Source: an uncultured Prevotellaceae bacterium
GTDB taxonomy: Bacteria > Bacteroidota > Bacteroidia > Bacteroidales > UBA3663
Assembly (NCBI GenBank): GCA_900319235.1
Contig: ONNR01000008.1
Span: forward strand, 1 to 37,901
Direction of reading: 5' to 3'
Length of the DNA: 37,901 nucleotides
Both the position numbers and the translations under genes were made by a program. Positions 1-6,437 of the stretch are shown piece by piece (position 1 is the first letter of the stretch; each line of letters starts with the position of its first letter). The notes under the pieces were generated by a model that was not told the origin of the DNA, ran no database searches, and worked only from the letters and a program-made list of their open reading frames with translations.

Positions 1-66
1 ACAGAGAAGTTAAACCTTGTAACGCCGATGGTACTGCGAAAGCGGGAGAGTAGGAAGCCGCCACCT
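1..66 (+). rRNA. rrf: 5S ribosomal RNA, 3' part
   Basis: The first ~66 bases match the 3' half of a bacterial 5S rRNA: the GAAGTTAA loop, then CGCCGATGGTACTGCG, then GGGAGAGTAGG, ending in GCCGCCACC, which would pair with the missing 5' end. The 5' half lies before the window, so this is the end of an rRNA operon read on the plus strand. The exact 3' end is uncertain by a few bases. Confidence 0.9.
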
Positions 67-73
67 TATATGA

Positions 74-107
74 GACTCGAGTTGCTATAGCTCGGGTCTT
101 TTTTTTT
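74..107 (+). terminator. rRNA operon terminator
   Basis: An 8-bp stem (GACTCGAG at 74-81 with CTCGGGTC at 91-98, one G-U pair) and a 9-base loop are followed directly by a run of nine T. It starts about 8 bases after the 5S end, as expected for the intrinsic terminator of an rRNA operon. Confidence 0.9.
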
Positions 108-226
108 GTATTGATTTTGCTAATCTACCTTATACGCTAGTATGGAAAAGCGTCAATCTGCATACAGATTTCCGCCATTATGAAAAATATCAATGTTGGA
201 ATTGCCTTTAATATTATAATAATGTG

Positions 227-234
227 TATCTTTG
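227..234 (+). promoter_or_regulatory. Bacteroidetes -7 promoter box
   Basis: TATCTTTG matches the Bacteroidetes sigma-ABfr -7 consensus TAnnTTTG. An ATTG at 201-204 could be the -33 element. The lyase-like gene starts 24 bases downstream, giving a leader of about 20 bases. The gene is therefore transcribed separately from the rRNA operon. Confidence 0.8.
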
Positions 235-258
235 TAGCGGATTTATAAAAGACACAAC

Positions 259-1587
259 ATGTATAGAGCTATCATCTTTTTTCTTTCAGTCTTATTTGCT
301 GCATCCACCTGGGCGCAGATGGGTCGTCGTTTTCCTTCAGAGCGTAAAGTGATCAATGATCCGAAAACGGGTGTAGAATTGGTATTCCTTACTTCCAAGA
401 GTGGTACTGGCGACTCCAAGATCTATCAAACCCACAATCAGTGGACTTCGGATGGCAAGTGGGTCATCTTCCGTTCGAATCGTGTAGAGGGCGAGGCCAT
501 GGCTGTCAATGAGGAGACGGGCGACATTGTACAAGTGACCGAAGGAGGTTTTACCGGTATGCTCTGCGTGGCCCGTAAGTCGATGAACCTATATCATATG
601 CGCGAAGTCAAGGATAAGGAGGGCAAGCGCACGGGCATGGAGGTAGTCGAGGTGAACCTTGAGAAACTCTTTACCGACAGTGAAGCAGGCAAGTTGCAGA
701 AGAAGAAAGAATACGAGCGCATCTGCGGCATTATCCCTATTGAGATGTGCAGCGAAGGTGATATGGCATTGGACGGTAGCGAGACGTTTGTCTATTTCCG
801 TCTTGACAAGGAGTTTGCCCGTAAGTATCCCATTGCTGAGCAGATTGCTCCCAATTTCGGTCCACACCATATGGGTGCTGGCCCTGGTGGCATTGGTAAG
901 ATGGATCTCACGACAGGCAAGGCCGAGCCCGTGGTAGCTGTTCATTTCAAGGTAGGCCACATCCAAGGCAATCCCTGGCATCCTGGCGAAGTCATCTTCT
1001 GTTGGGAAACTGGCGGCAAAGCTCCGCAACGCACATGGATGTGTAATGCCGATGGCACAGGGCTGCGTCCCATCTATCGGGAGACGGAGCATGACTGGGT
1101 GACTCATGAGGCCGTAATCAGCGATGATGAACTTGTGATAGCCATCATCGGCCATCGCCCCATCAACAAGGGTGAAAAGAAGACGATTGATGGTTTGGAG
1201 TCCTTTGCCACATCTGATGACTGGGGGCCTTCAGGCACTAAGGAATATGCCACGGGCATTGCTGTGGTGAATATGCGTACACGCGAACTGACGCTCGAAG
1301 GTCAGGTCCCAGGTGATAACTTCTGGCATGTGGCTGGCTCACAGGATGGTCACTGGGTGGCTGGCGATGACTTTGCCCGCGAATTGTGGCTCATCGATCG
1401 CCATACGGGAGAACGCATTCTGCTCAGCGCAGGACATAAGACAACGGCTCGTGACCACGTTCACCCTACGTTCAAGCCCGATGGCACAGAGATTGAAATA
1501 CAGTCGGCTATGCTTTCCGAAGATGGTCGTTCGATGAACATCTGTATTGTTCGTCTTCCTCAGCATCTAATAGACCGTTATAAATAA
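259..1587 (+). CDS. secreted oligogalacturonate lyase-like beta-propeller (PL22-like)
   Basis: A 442-residue protein with a signal peptide (residues 1-19, cleavage near STWA-Q), so exported. The rest resembles the seven-bladed propeller of oligogalacturonate lyase: an N-terminal SERKVINDPKTG region, THNQW (58-62), and TolB-like blades with SDGKW, NADGTG and KPDGTE turns. By recall of PL22 structures, H283 (VTHEA) and the H400-V-H402 pair would be metal ligands, and H234 (GHIQGNP) lies where the catalytic histidine falls. The glutamine that helps bind metal in PL22 appears to be alanine here (A397), so activity on oligogalacturonate is not assured. If active, it would cut unsaturated pectin digalacturonates by beta-elimination, here in the periplasm rather than the cytosol as in enterobacteria. 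It is monocistronic, with its own promoter and terminator and no SusC/D genes nearby. Fold more certain than substrate. Confidence 0.72.
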   Translation: MYRAIIFFLSVLFAASTWAQMGRRFPSERKVINDPKTGVELVFLTSKSGTGDSKIYQTHNQWTSDGKWVIFRSNRVEGEAMAVNEETGDIVQVTEGGFTGMLCVARKSMNLYHMREVKDKEGKRTGMEVVEVNLEKLFTDSEAGKLQKKKEYERICGIIPIEMCSEGDMALDGSETFVYFRLDKEFARKYPIAEQIAPNFGPHHMGAGPGGIGKMDLTTGKAEPVVAVHFKVGHIQGNPWHPGEVIFCWETGGKAPQRTWMCNADGTGLRPIYRETEHDWVTHEAVISDDELVIAIIGHRPINKGEKKTIDGLESFATSDDWGPSGTKEYATGIAVVNMRTRELTLEGQVPGDNFWHVAGSQDGHWVAGDDFARELWLIDRHTGERILLSAGHKTTARDHVHPTFKPDGTEIEIQSAMLSEDGRSMNICIVRLPQHLIDRYK

Positions 1588-1617
1588 GATTCAGTCCTTT
1601 CTCATTCCATTTTTCAA

Positions 1618-1666
1618 AAGGCGCAGCATCTATCGTGCGTCGCTGCGCCTTCGCAGTTTTTTGTTT
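1618..1666 (+). terminator. intrinsic terminator after lyase-like gene
   Basis: A perfect 10-bp stem (AAGGCGCAGC at 1618-1627 with GCTGCGCCTT at 1642-1651) is followed by CGCAG and then TTTTTTGTTTT. It lies 30 bases after the stop codon of the upstream gene. Confidence 0.85.
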
Positions 1667-1691
1667 TAGTTAATAATATGTTTGTGTAAAG

Positions 1692-1720
1692 CACTCTGCC
1701 AGTATCGGTAGAGTGTTTTT
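1692..1720 (+). terminator. second hairpin with T-run
   Basis: CACTCTGCC (1692-1700) pairs with GGTAGAGTG (1707-1715) around a 6-base loop, followed by TTTTT. It could be a second, tandem terminator. Its CACTCTG/AGAGTG stem resembles the stem in each unit of the repeat array downstream, so it may instead be an outlying piece of that family. Confidence 0.55.
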
Positions 1721-1763
1721 ATTTCGTACAGAGATAATAAACTGTAAATATATCGTAGCATAT

Positions 1764-1889
1764 CCTCAAACGTTCTATGAAGGACATGATTCTATAGAAG
1801 TAAGCCCTCTTCAGTACTTTGAAGGATATGCAGCGACGGGAGGATGTCCTCCAACGTTCGCAGAAGGACATGCGACGATGGGAAATTGC
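1764..1889. repeat. diverged 42-bp tandem repeat, 3 units
   Basis: Three units start at 1764, 1806 and 1848, each with CCTC...(A/T)GAAGGA(C/T)ATG. They are heavily diverged but keep an exact 42-base period, the same as the separate family that follows. The plus-strand frame is open through them and reads as 14-residue repeats of the type PPTFAEGHATMGN, but there is no promoter or credible start. I treat it as repeat DNA, possibly the remains of a repeat-protein gene. Confidence 0.6.
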
Positions 1890-1970
1890 TTTTTGGTATT
1901 TAGAACTGGTGAATATTATTCGTCGGAAAGACGGAAATCATTTCATTTTTACGTTCCTCTTCATTTTATA

Positions 1971-2388
1971 GTACTCTGACGGGCGACAGAGTGCTTGCTA
2001 CGATTGGATAGAGTACTCTGACGGCCGACAGGATGCTTGCTCCGATTGGAAGGAGTACTCTGACGGGCGACAGAATGCTTGCTCCGATTGGAAGGAGTAT
2101 TCTGACGGCCGACAGAATGCTTGCCGCGTTTGGAAGGAGTACTCTGACGGGCGACAGAGTGCTTGCTACGATTGGATGGAGTACTCTGACGGGCGACAGA
2201 GTGCTTGCTACGATTGGATGGAGTACTCTGACGGGCGACAGAATGCTTGCTCCGATTGGAAGGAGTACTCTGACGGGCGACAGAGTGCTAGCGCGGTTGG
2301 ATAGAGTACTCTGACGGGCGACAGAGTGCTTGCGCGAATGGAAATAACACTCTGACGGCCGACAGAATGCTTGCTGCGATTTGATAGA
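1971..2388. repeat. 42-bp tandem repeat array, 10 units
   Basis: Ten head-to-tail units start at 1971, 2013, 2055, 2097, 2139, 2181, 2223, 2265, 2306 and 2347. Eight are 42 bp long; the ninth is 41 bp and the last is an end copy. The core is GTACTCTGACGGGCGACAGA, followed by (G/A)TGCTTGC and a variable YCGATTGGAWRGA part. Each unit holds the inverted repeat ACTCTG-N8-CAGAGT. There are no spacers. Because 42 is a multiple of three, frames stay open on both strands, producing artefact ORFs of 14-residue repeats. The array lies in the 5' region of the Na/Pi cotransporter gene, ending about 145 bp before its -7 box. Function unknown. Confidence 0.95.
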
Positions 2389-2533
2389 GAATAATATTTG
2401 AAAATATGGCTCAAGATGATGCATACTTGTGAAAAATGTTGAATAAAATGTAAAAAATGATTCAAACACTTCATGAAACAACAAATATTGCACGAAATGA
2501 ACAATTTTTTTCGGTAATATGAAAAATAATAAG

Positions 2534-2541
2534 TATCTTTG
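2534..2541 (+). promoter_or_regulatory. -7 promoter box of Na/Pi cotransporter gene
   Basis: TATCTTTG is followed by GCAGCG, the usual Bacteroidetes context. The start codon is 33 bases further on. The ~140 bases between the repeat array and this box are AT-rich and show nothing else. Confidence 0.85.
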
Positions 2542-2574
2542 CAGCGTAAAGAAATAACCAAACAGTAAAACACA

Positions 2575-4323
2575 ATGTCTATCTGGATTGTCCTTAAGCT
2601 TCTCGGTTCGCTGGCTCTGCTTATGTTCGGTATGAAGACCATGAGCGACGCCCTGCAGAAGATGGCGGGTCCACAACTGCGCCATGTTTTGGGAGCCATG
2701 ACCACCAACCGATTTACGGGAATGTTGACGGGTATGGTTGTTACAGCCTCCGTCCAGTCATCAACAGCGACGACCGTTATGACGGTATCGTTCGTTAACG
2801 CCGGTTTGCTCACCCTGGCTCAGGCCATCTCGGTCATCATGGGTGCCAACATCGGTACCACGTTGACCGCCTGGATTATGTCGGCGGGTATGTCATTCGA
2901 CATCACGTCGGTCGTTTATCCGGCTTTCTTCCTCGGAATCATCCTTATTTACCAGAAGCGCTATCGCTACTTCGGCGATTTCCTCTTCGGTTTGTCATTC
3001 CTGCTCCTGGGCTTGGGTACCTTGCGTGCTACGGGCACCGAAATGAACCTCGGAGAGAATGAGGCACTGCTGAACTTCTTCTCGTCATTCGATCCGACAT
3101 CGTTCCTCACCACCATCGTCTTCCTGCTGTTGGGCGGTATTTTGACTTTCTGCGTACAGTCGAGTGCAGCTGTGATGGCCATCACGATGATCCTCTGCTC
3201 GAGTGGTGCACTGCCCATCTATCAGGGTATTGCACTGGTGCTGGGTGAGAACATCGGTACTACAATCACTTCGAACCTCGCAGCTCTTTCTGCCAACACC
3301 CAGGCACGTCGTGCAGCCTTCGCACACATGTTCTTCAATGTGTTTGGCGTAATCTGGATTCTCTTCGTATTCCGTCCTTTCATCAACATGGTTTGCGGTT
3401 GGGTAGGTTACGACGTGAACATGAACAAGGAGGCCGTTGATGCTGCTACATTTATGGCCAATGCTGCCAAGCTGAGCTTTGTGCTTGCAGCCTTCCACAC
3501 CACATTCAATGTGACCAACACGTTCATCCTCATCTGGTTCATCAAGCAGATTGAGAAGTTCGTATGCTGGGTTATCAAGCCGAAGCGTGTCGACGAGGAA
3601 GAGGACTTCCGCCTGCACTTCATTACTGCTGGCTTCATGCGTACTCCCGAACTTTCAGTACTCGAGGCCCAGAAGGAGATCTCTTCGTTTGCAGAACGCA
3701 TGCAGCGTATGTTCGGCATGGTGAAGGAACTGCTTTACCTGTCGTCGAGTGCACTGAACGCTGACAAGAACCGCGAGTCCAACTTGAACAAACTCTATTC
3801 GCGCATCGAGAAGTACGAAAGCATCAGCGATAACATGGAACTGGAAATTGGCCAGTACCTCGAGCAGGTGAGCGATGCACACCTTAGCGACGATACCAAG
3901 GGCAAGATTCGTGCAATGCTTCGCGAAGTGAGCGAGTTGGAGAGTATCGGTGACTCGTGCTACAACTTGGCACGCACTATCAACCGCAAGTTCGTCAATA
4001 AGCAGGAGCACTTCACCGATAAGCAGTACGAGCGTCTTTATCAGATGATTGCCCTCACCAACCAAGCTCTCACCAACATGAATATGCTGATGGCTGGCCG
4101 TAAGGAGGACTACGACATCAACCTGACGTTCAATCTGGAGAACGAAATCAACAACTTCCGCAACCAGTTGAAGGCACAGAACATCAGCGACGTGAATAAC
4201 CACGAGTACACCTACGCCGAAGGTACGACCTACATCGACCTCGTGAACGAGTGCGAGAAACTCGCCGACTATGTGGTAAATGTTGTCGAGGCCCGTATGG
4301 GTGTTCGTCAGCGCGATCTCTAA
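2575..4323 (+). CDS. Na+/phosphate cotransporter with PhoU-like tail (NptA/PNaS family)
   Basis: A 582-residue inner-membrane protein of the Na/Pi cotransporter (SLC34/NptA) family, expected to import phosphate with sodium. It has the two inverted Na/Pi repeats: QSSTATT (61-67) with GANIGTT (90-96), and QSSAAV (195-200) with GENIGTT (224-230). Hydrophobic helices fill roughly residues 1-330. The last ~220 residues are hydrophilic and helical like PhoU (for example LREVSELESIGDSCYNLART), a common fusion in bacteria that links transport to phosphate or cyclic-di-AMP signalling. Both QSS motifs are intact, unlike the paralogue at 19300-20982. It is monocistronic, with its own promoter, and a shared terminator lies between it and the convergent LysR gene. 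Some members may carry other anions. Confidence 0.92.
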   Translation: MSIWIVLKLLGSLALLMFGMKTMSDALQKMAGPQLRHVLGAMTTNRFTGMLTGMVVTASVQSSTATTVMTVSFVNAGLLTLAQAISVIMGANIGTTLTAWIMSAGMSFDITSVVYPAFFLGIILIYQKRYRYFGDFLFGLSFLLLGLGTLRATGTEMNLGENEALLNFFSSFDPTSFLTTIVFLLLGGILTFCVQSSAAVMAITMILCSSGALPIYQGIALVLGENIGTTITSNLAALSANTQARRAAFAHMFFNVFGVIWILFVFRPFINMVCGWVGYDVNMNKEAVDAATFMANAAKLSFVLAAFHTTFNVTNTFILIWFIKQIEKFVCWVIKPKRVDEEEDFRLHFITAGFMRTPELSVLEAQKEISSFAERMQRMFGMVKELLYLSSSALNADKNRESNLNKLYSRIEKYESISDNMELEIGQYLEQVSDAHLSDDTKGKIRAMLREVSELESIGDSCYNLARTINRKFVNKQEHFTDKQYERLYQMIALTNQALTNMNMLMAGRKEDYDINLTFNLENEINNFRNQLKAQNISDVNNHEYTYAEGTTYIDLVNECEKLADYVVNVVEARMGVRQRDL

Positions 4324-4324
4324 T

Positions 4325-4374
4325 AAGGGATATTTAGGGATTTTAAGGGATATTTGGGGATATTTAGGGACAAA
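4325..4374. repeat. 10-bp G-rich tandem repeat
   Basis: Five 10-base units of the form aAGGGATATT start two bases after the cotransporter stop codon, giving five GGG tracts one helical turn apart. An inverted copy of TAAGGGATATT lies at 4419-4429, so the 3' UTR can fold back on itself. Confidence 0.85.
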
Positions 4375-4460
4375 TGTTTCTTGGGTTCCATTTTCTACAA
4401 GCGAAGGTGACGTCCCATAATATCCCTTAGAATCATCAAAGTAAATTAGACATAAAATTA

Positions 4461-4488
4461 GGGTGTGCCCATTTGAGCACACCCTTTT
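4461..4488. terminator. bidirectional terminator between convergent genes
   Basis: GGGTGTGC (4461-4468) pairs with GCACACCC (4477-4484), followed by TTTT on the plus strand. On the minus strand an AT-rich tract follows. It lies between the Na/Pi gene and the convergent LysR gene and can serve both. Confidence 0.85.
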
Positions 4489-4521
4489 ATATATATTAAG
4501 GTATTCAGGTATTAGTTGTCA

Positions 4522-5427
4522 TTACAAAATGTTCATCAAAGCCATACCATAGGAACGATTCTCACAGAGCATCCGCAGAAACTCCTTTGTAGCACGTTTC
4601 GTGTAACTGTTCTTGAGCACATGGAATGAGCCTTCCATATCGGTGTTGTCGCAATCGATGGGGACAGCTTTCAACCCCGATCGGCCTGCCAAAGCGGCTT
4701 GACTGAGCACTGTGACCAGACTGGTGGATGCGTGTACAAGCGAAATCAGTACGTTCACCTCATTGATTTCGAGTCGGATGTCGAAATTATATGTTGTACC
4801 TTCGGTAATACGGTCGAAAGCCTTGCGTGCCTGAAAGCCCGATGCCGGCATGGCTAACGGGAATCGTTCAAGATCCTGCAATTTCACCTTCGACAATCCA
4901 GCCAATGGATGGTTTTCACTGACAATGACGGCGAGCTTGTTGTCGAAAAGGATGTGCGAACTGATATCGGGATAGACGACCAAAGGATTGTAACTCAATA
5001 CCACGTCAAGACGCTCTTCCTGCAACATCTTGAGCAGAGTCTCCATGGAGTTGCAGGAAATCTTAAGTTTTATACCAGGGTATTGTTTCATGAACTGCAT
5101 CACGGTCTCCTTGAGCAGCGGCAAAAACGAATAAGTAGAACCCAGAACCAGTTCGCCGGTGTCAAGTCCCATCACGTCGCGGATACTGTCGATACAGGCA
5201 TTGGCTGCCGAAATGGCGTGTTCGGCACGTGGCAGGAAGGCCAATCCTACATCCGATAACTTTACGTGATGAGAGTCGCGGATAAGCAGTTCGACACCCA
5301 ACTCGCCCTCCAATAAGCGTATCTGCTGTGACAGATTGCTCTGGGTGATACTCAGTTGTCGAGCTGCTTCGCTGAAATTCTTGAGTTCAGCAACCTTCGC
5401 GAAATATCGCAATTGTCTTAATTCCAT
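4522..5427 (-). CDS. LysR-family transcriptional regulator
   Basis: A 301-residue LysR-type regulator of normal length. The N-terminal winged helix-turn-helix (residues 1-60) carries the hallmark run NFSEAARQLSITQSNLSQQI, followed by LEGELGVELL and a linker helix. Residues ~90-295 form the periplasmic-binding-like effector domain (GELVLGSTYSFLPLL, then LDVVLSY and LAVIVSENHPL), closest in feel to the CynR/CysB/OxyR branch. No paired OxyR cysteines are evident. LysR regulators often control a divergent neighbour. Here the divergent genes are the two small unknown ones at 5652-6309, with a ~140-bp AT-rich gap between the promoters, so these are the first candidates. Effector unknown. Confidence 0.92.
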   Translation of the reverse strand: MELRQLRYFAKVAELKNFSEAARQLSITQSNLSQQIRLLEGELGVELLIRDSHHVKLSDVGLAFLPRAEHAISAANACIDSIRDVMGLDTGELVLGSTYSFLPLLKETVMQFMKQYPGIKLKISCNSMETLLKMLQEERLDVVLSYNPLVVYPDISSHILFDNKLAVIVSENHPLAGLSKVKLQDLERFPLAMPASGFQARKAFDRITEGTTYNFDIRLEINEVNVLISLVHASTSLVTVLSQAALAGRSGLKAVPIDCDNTDMEGSFHVLKNSYTKRATKEFLRMLCENRSYGMALMNIL

Positions 5428-5459
5428 TCAGTTGAGTCTTTAAGGCATAAAAAACAGTG

Positions 5460-5467
5460 CAAAGATA
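5460..5467 (-). promoter_or_regulatory. -7 promoter box of lysR gene
   Basis: Read on the minus strand this is TATCTTTG followed by CACTG. The ATG at 5427 is 33 bases downstream. Confidence 0.85.
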
Positions 5468-5605
5468 CTAATTATTTGTGAAAAAAACAAGTGATAACTA
5501 TTATTTTTTATTATAGCAAAAATTAGTTTGCCTAAATTTAGAAATAATGATAATAATAATCGGAACAAACAATTAAGAATCCTTTTTCAACTTGCAGAAA
5601 AGCAG

Positions 5606-5613
5606 TAACTTTG
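5606..5613 (+). promoter_or_regulatory. -7 promoter box of the small-gene pair
   Basis: TAACTTTG followed by CAGCGTC matches the consensus. It lies inside the longest open frame (from 5592), so that upstream ATG cannot be the start and the gene must begin at 5652 or later. The AT-rich stretch 5468-5605 between this and the lysR promoter is a plausible place for LysR binding, but I see no clear T-N11-A palindrome. Confidence 0.8.
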
Positions 5614-5651
5614 CAGCGTCAAAAAACAAATACCGATCATCTGACTATAGG

Positions 5652-5873
5652 ATGAAGGTAGAACAACAAACAATAACAATAATTAAAAATTATAATATTA
5701 TGGTATTAGTATTTTTTAGCGTAGTGCTTCTGTTTTCGTTGACATTGAATGCAATATATAAAATAAAGGAATATAAGAGCGACGAAAAGACTGTATGGGA
5801 AGATGGCGACAGCGTCTGCATCAAAAAGCAGAATGACCAGTTCAACATCAGCTTCATGCAGCGCATTGCATAA
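5652..5873 (+). CDS. small single-span membrane protein, unknown
   Basis: An open frame of 73 residues from the first ATG downstream of the promoter (MKVEQQ), or 57 from the ATG at 5700. The segment MVLVFFSVVLLFSLTLNAIY is a clear transmembrane helix, followed by a short charged tail (KIKEYKSDEKTVWEDGDS...). The 5700 start would put the helix at the very N-terminus, like a signal anchor; the sequence does not decide between them. I do not recognise the family. It is 40 bases upstream of the next small gene and probably shares its transcript. The divergent LysR may regulate both. Confidence 0.6.
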   Translation: MKVEQQTITIIKNYNIMVLVFFSVVLLFSLTLNAIYKIKEYKSDEKTVWEDGDSVCIKKQNDQFNISFMQRIA

Positions 5874-5913
5874 ATAGAAGTTTAGTCATTAACCACTTAA
5901 TAACTGCACGAAC

Positions 5914-6309
5914 ATGTCAAAATTCAATAAATTGGATATGGCTAAGGAAGTGGCCAAGCATCCTCAGATTGTATTGAAGAACTATTTCTTCGGCCTATTG
6001 AGCAACACAGTCTATGCTCCGACATCGAGCGAGGTGGAGAGTTATTCGAACTACTACCAGGACAAGGATGCGCTTCTTTTCAGAAACCTGATTGATGCTT
6101 CTGCATCGGACCTCGAGCAGAATCTGAAGCCCTTGGAGGATGTCGAGACAAAAGAAGATGGAAATTACCGTCTGGATCTTTGCGTCTCACACGATGGTCA
6201 GTTCATTGCTATGCAGCTTAATGAAGTGGTCGGTGACGTTGTAAAACATCTCACTCCTGTTCGCTACTTTATGGGTGAAGAGGCCCAGAAAGTAGATCAA
6301 ATCTTTTGA
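5914..6309 (+). CDS. 131-residue cytosolic protein, unknown
   Basis: Unrecognised. It is hydrophilic with no signal peptide or membrane segment. The N-terminal half is helix-like (FNKLDMAKEVAKHPQIVLKN, then an acidic Ser/Tyr/Asp stretch). The C-terminal half looks like a small alpha/beta domain (YRLDLCVSHDGQFIAMQLNE, then HLTPVRYFMGEEAQ). Codon use matches neighbouring genes and the frame ends just before a strong terminator, so it is very probably real. It is second in a two-gene unit behind the small membrane protein. Confidence 0.75.
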   Translation: MSKFNKLDMAKEVAKHPQIVLKNYFFGLLSNTVYAPTSSEVESYSNYYQDKDALLFRNLIDASASDLEQNLKPLEDVETKEDGNYRLDLCVSHDGQFIAMQLNEVVGDVVKHLTPVRYFMGEEAQKVDQIF

Positions 6310-6340
6310 ATAACAAATATATAGAAGGTAATAAATCAGA

Positions 6341-6380
6341 AATGTGAGTCATCTGTGAAAGATGGCTCACATTGTTTATT
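6341..6380. terminator. bidirectional terminator
   Basis: A 13-bp stem (AATGTGAGTCATC at 6341-6353 with GATGGCTCACATT at 6361-6373, one G-U pair) and a 7-base loop are followed by GTTTATTAT. It lies between the small-gene unit and the convergent dnaG and could stop transcripts from both sides. Confidence 0.8.
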
Positions 6381-6391
6381 ATATTTATCTG

Positions 6392-6421
6392 GCGTTAACT
6401 CCGCGCGGGAGCGCTAACTCC
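6392..6421. repeat. 11-bp direct repeat in the dnaG 3' UTR
   Basis: GCGTTAACTCC (6392-6402) and GCGCTAACTCC (6411-6421) are near-identical direct copies 19 bases apart, separated by GCGCGGGA. CTCC/GGGAG can also pair across the spacer. The block begins 17 bases after the dnaG stop codon. Confidence 0.8.
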
Positions 6422-6437
6422 TGTTTACTTCAAATGC

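Noticed and set aside
1713..1979. 88-codon plus-strand gene
   Set aside because: The start lies in the terminator T-run, there is no promoter, and the middle is the diverged 42-bp repeat. Kept only as a possible remnant.
1971..2388. CRISPR array
   Set aside because: The 42-bp units are contiguous with no unique spacers, differ only by point changes, and no cas gene is in the window.
1966..2685. 239-codon minus-strand frame and the 93-codon plus-strand frame through the repeat array
   Set aside because: Both are open only because the repeat period is a multiple of three. Neither has a promoter, and the minus frame runs into the promoter and start of the Na/Pi gene.
5592..5651. N-terminal extension of the small membrane protein (start at 5592)
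   Set aside because: The -7 box TAACTTTG lies inside it at 5606-5613, so this part would not be transcribed from that promoter.
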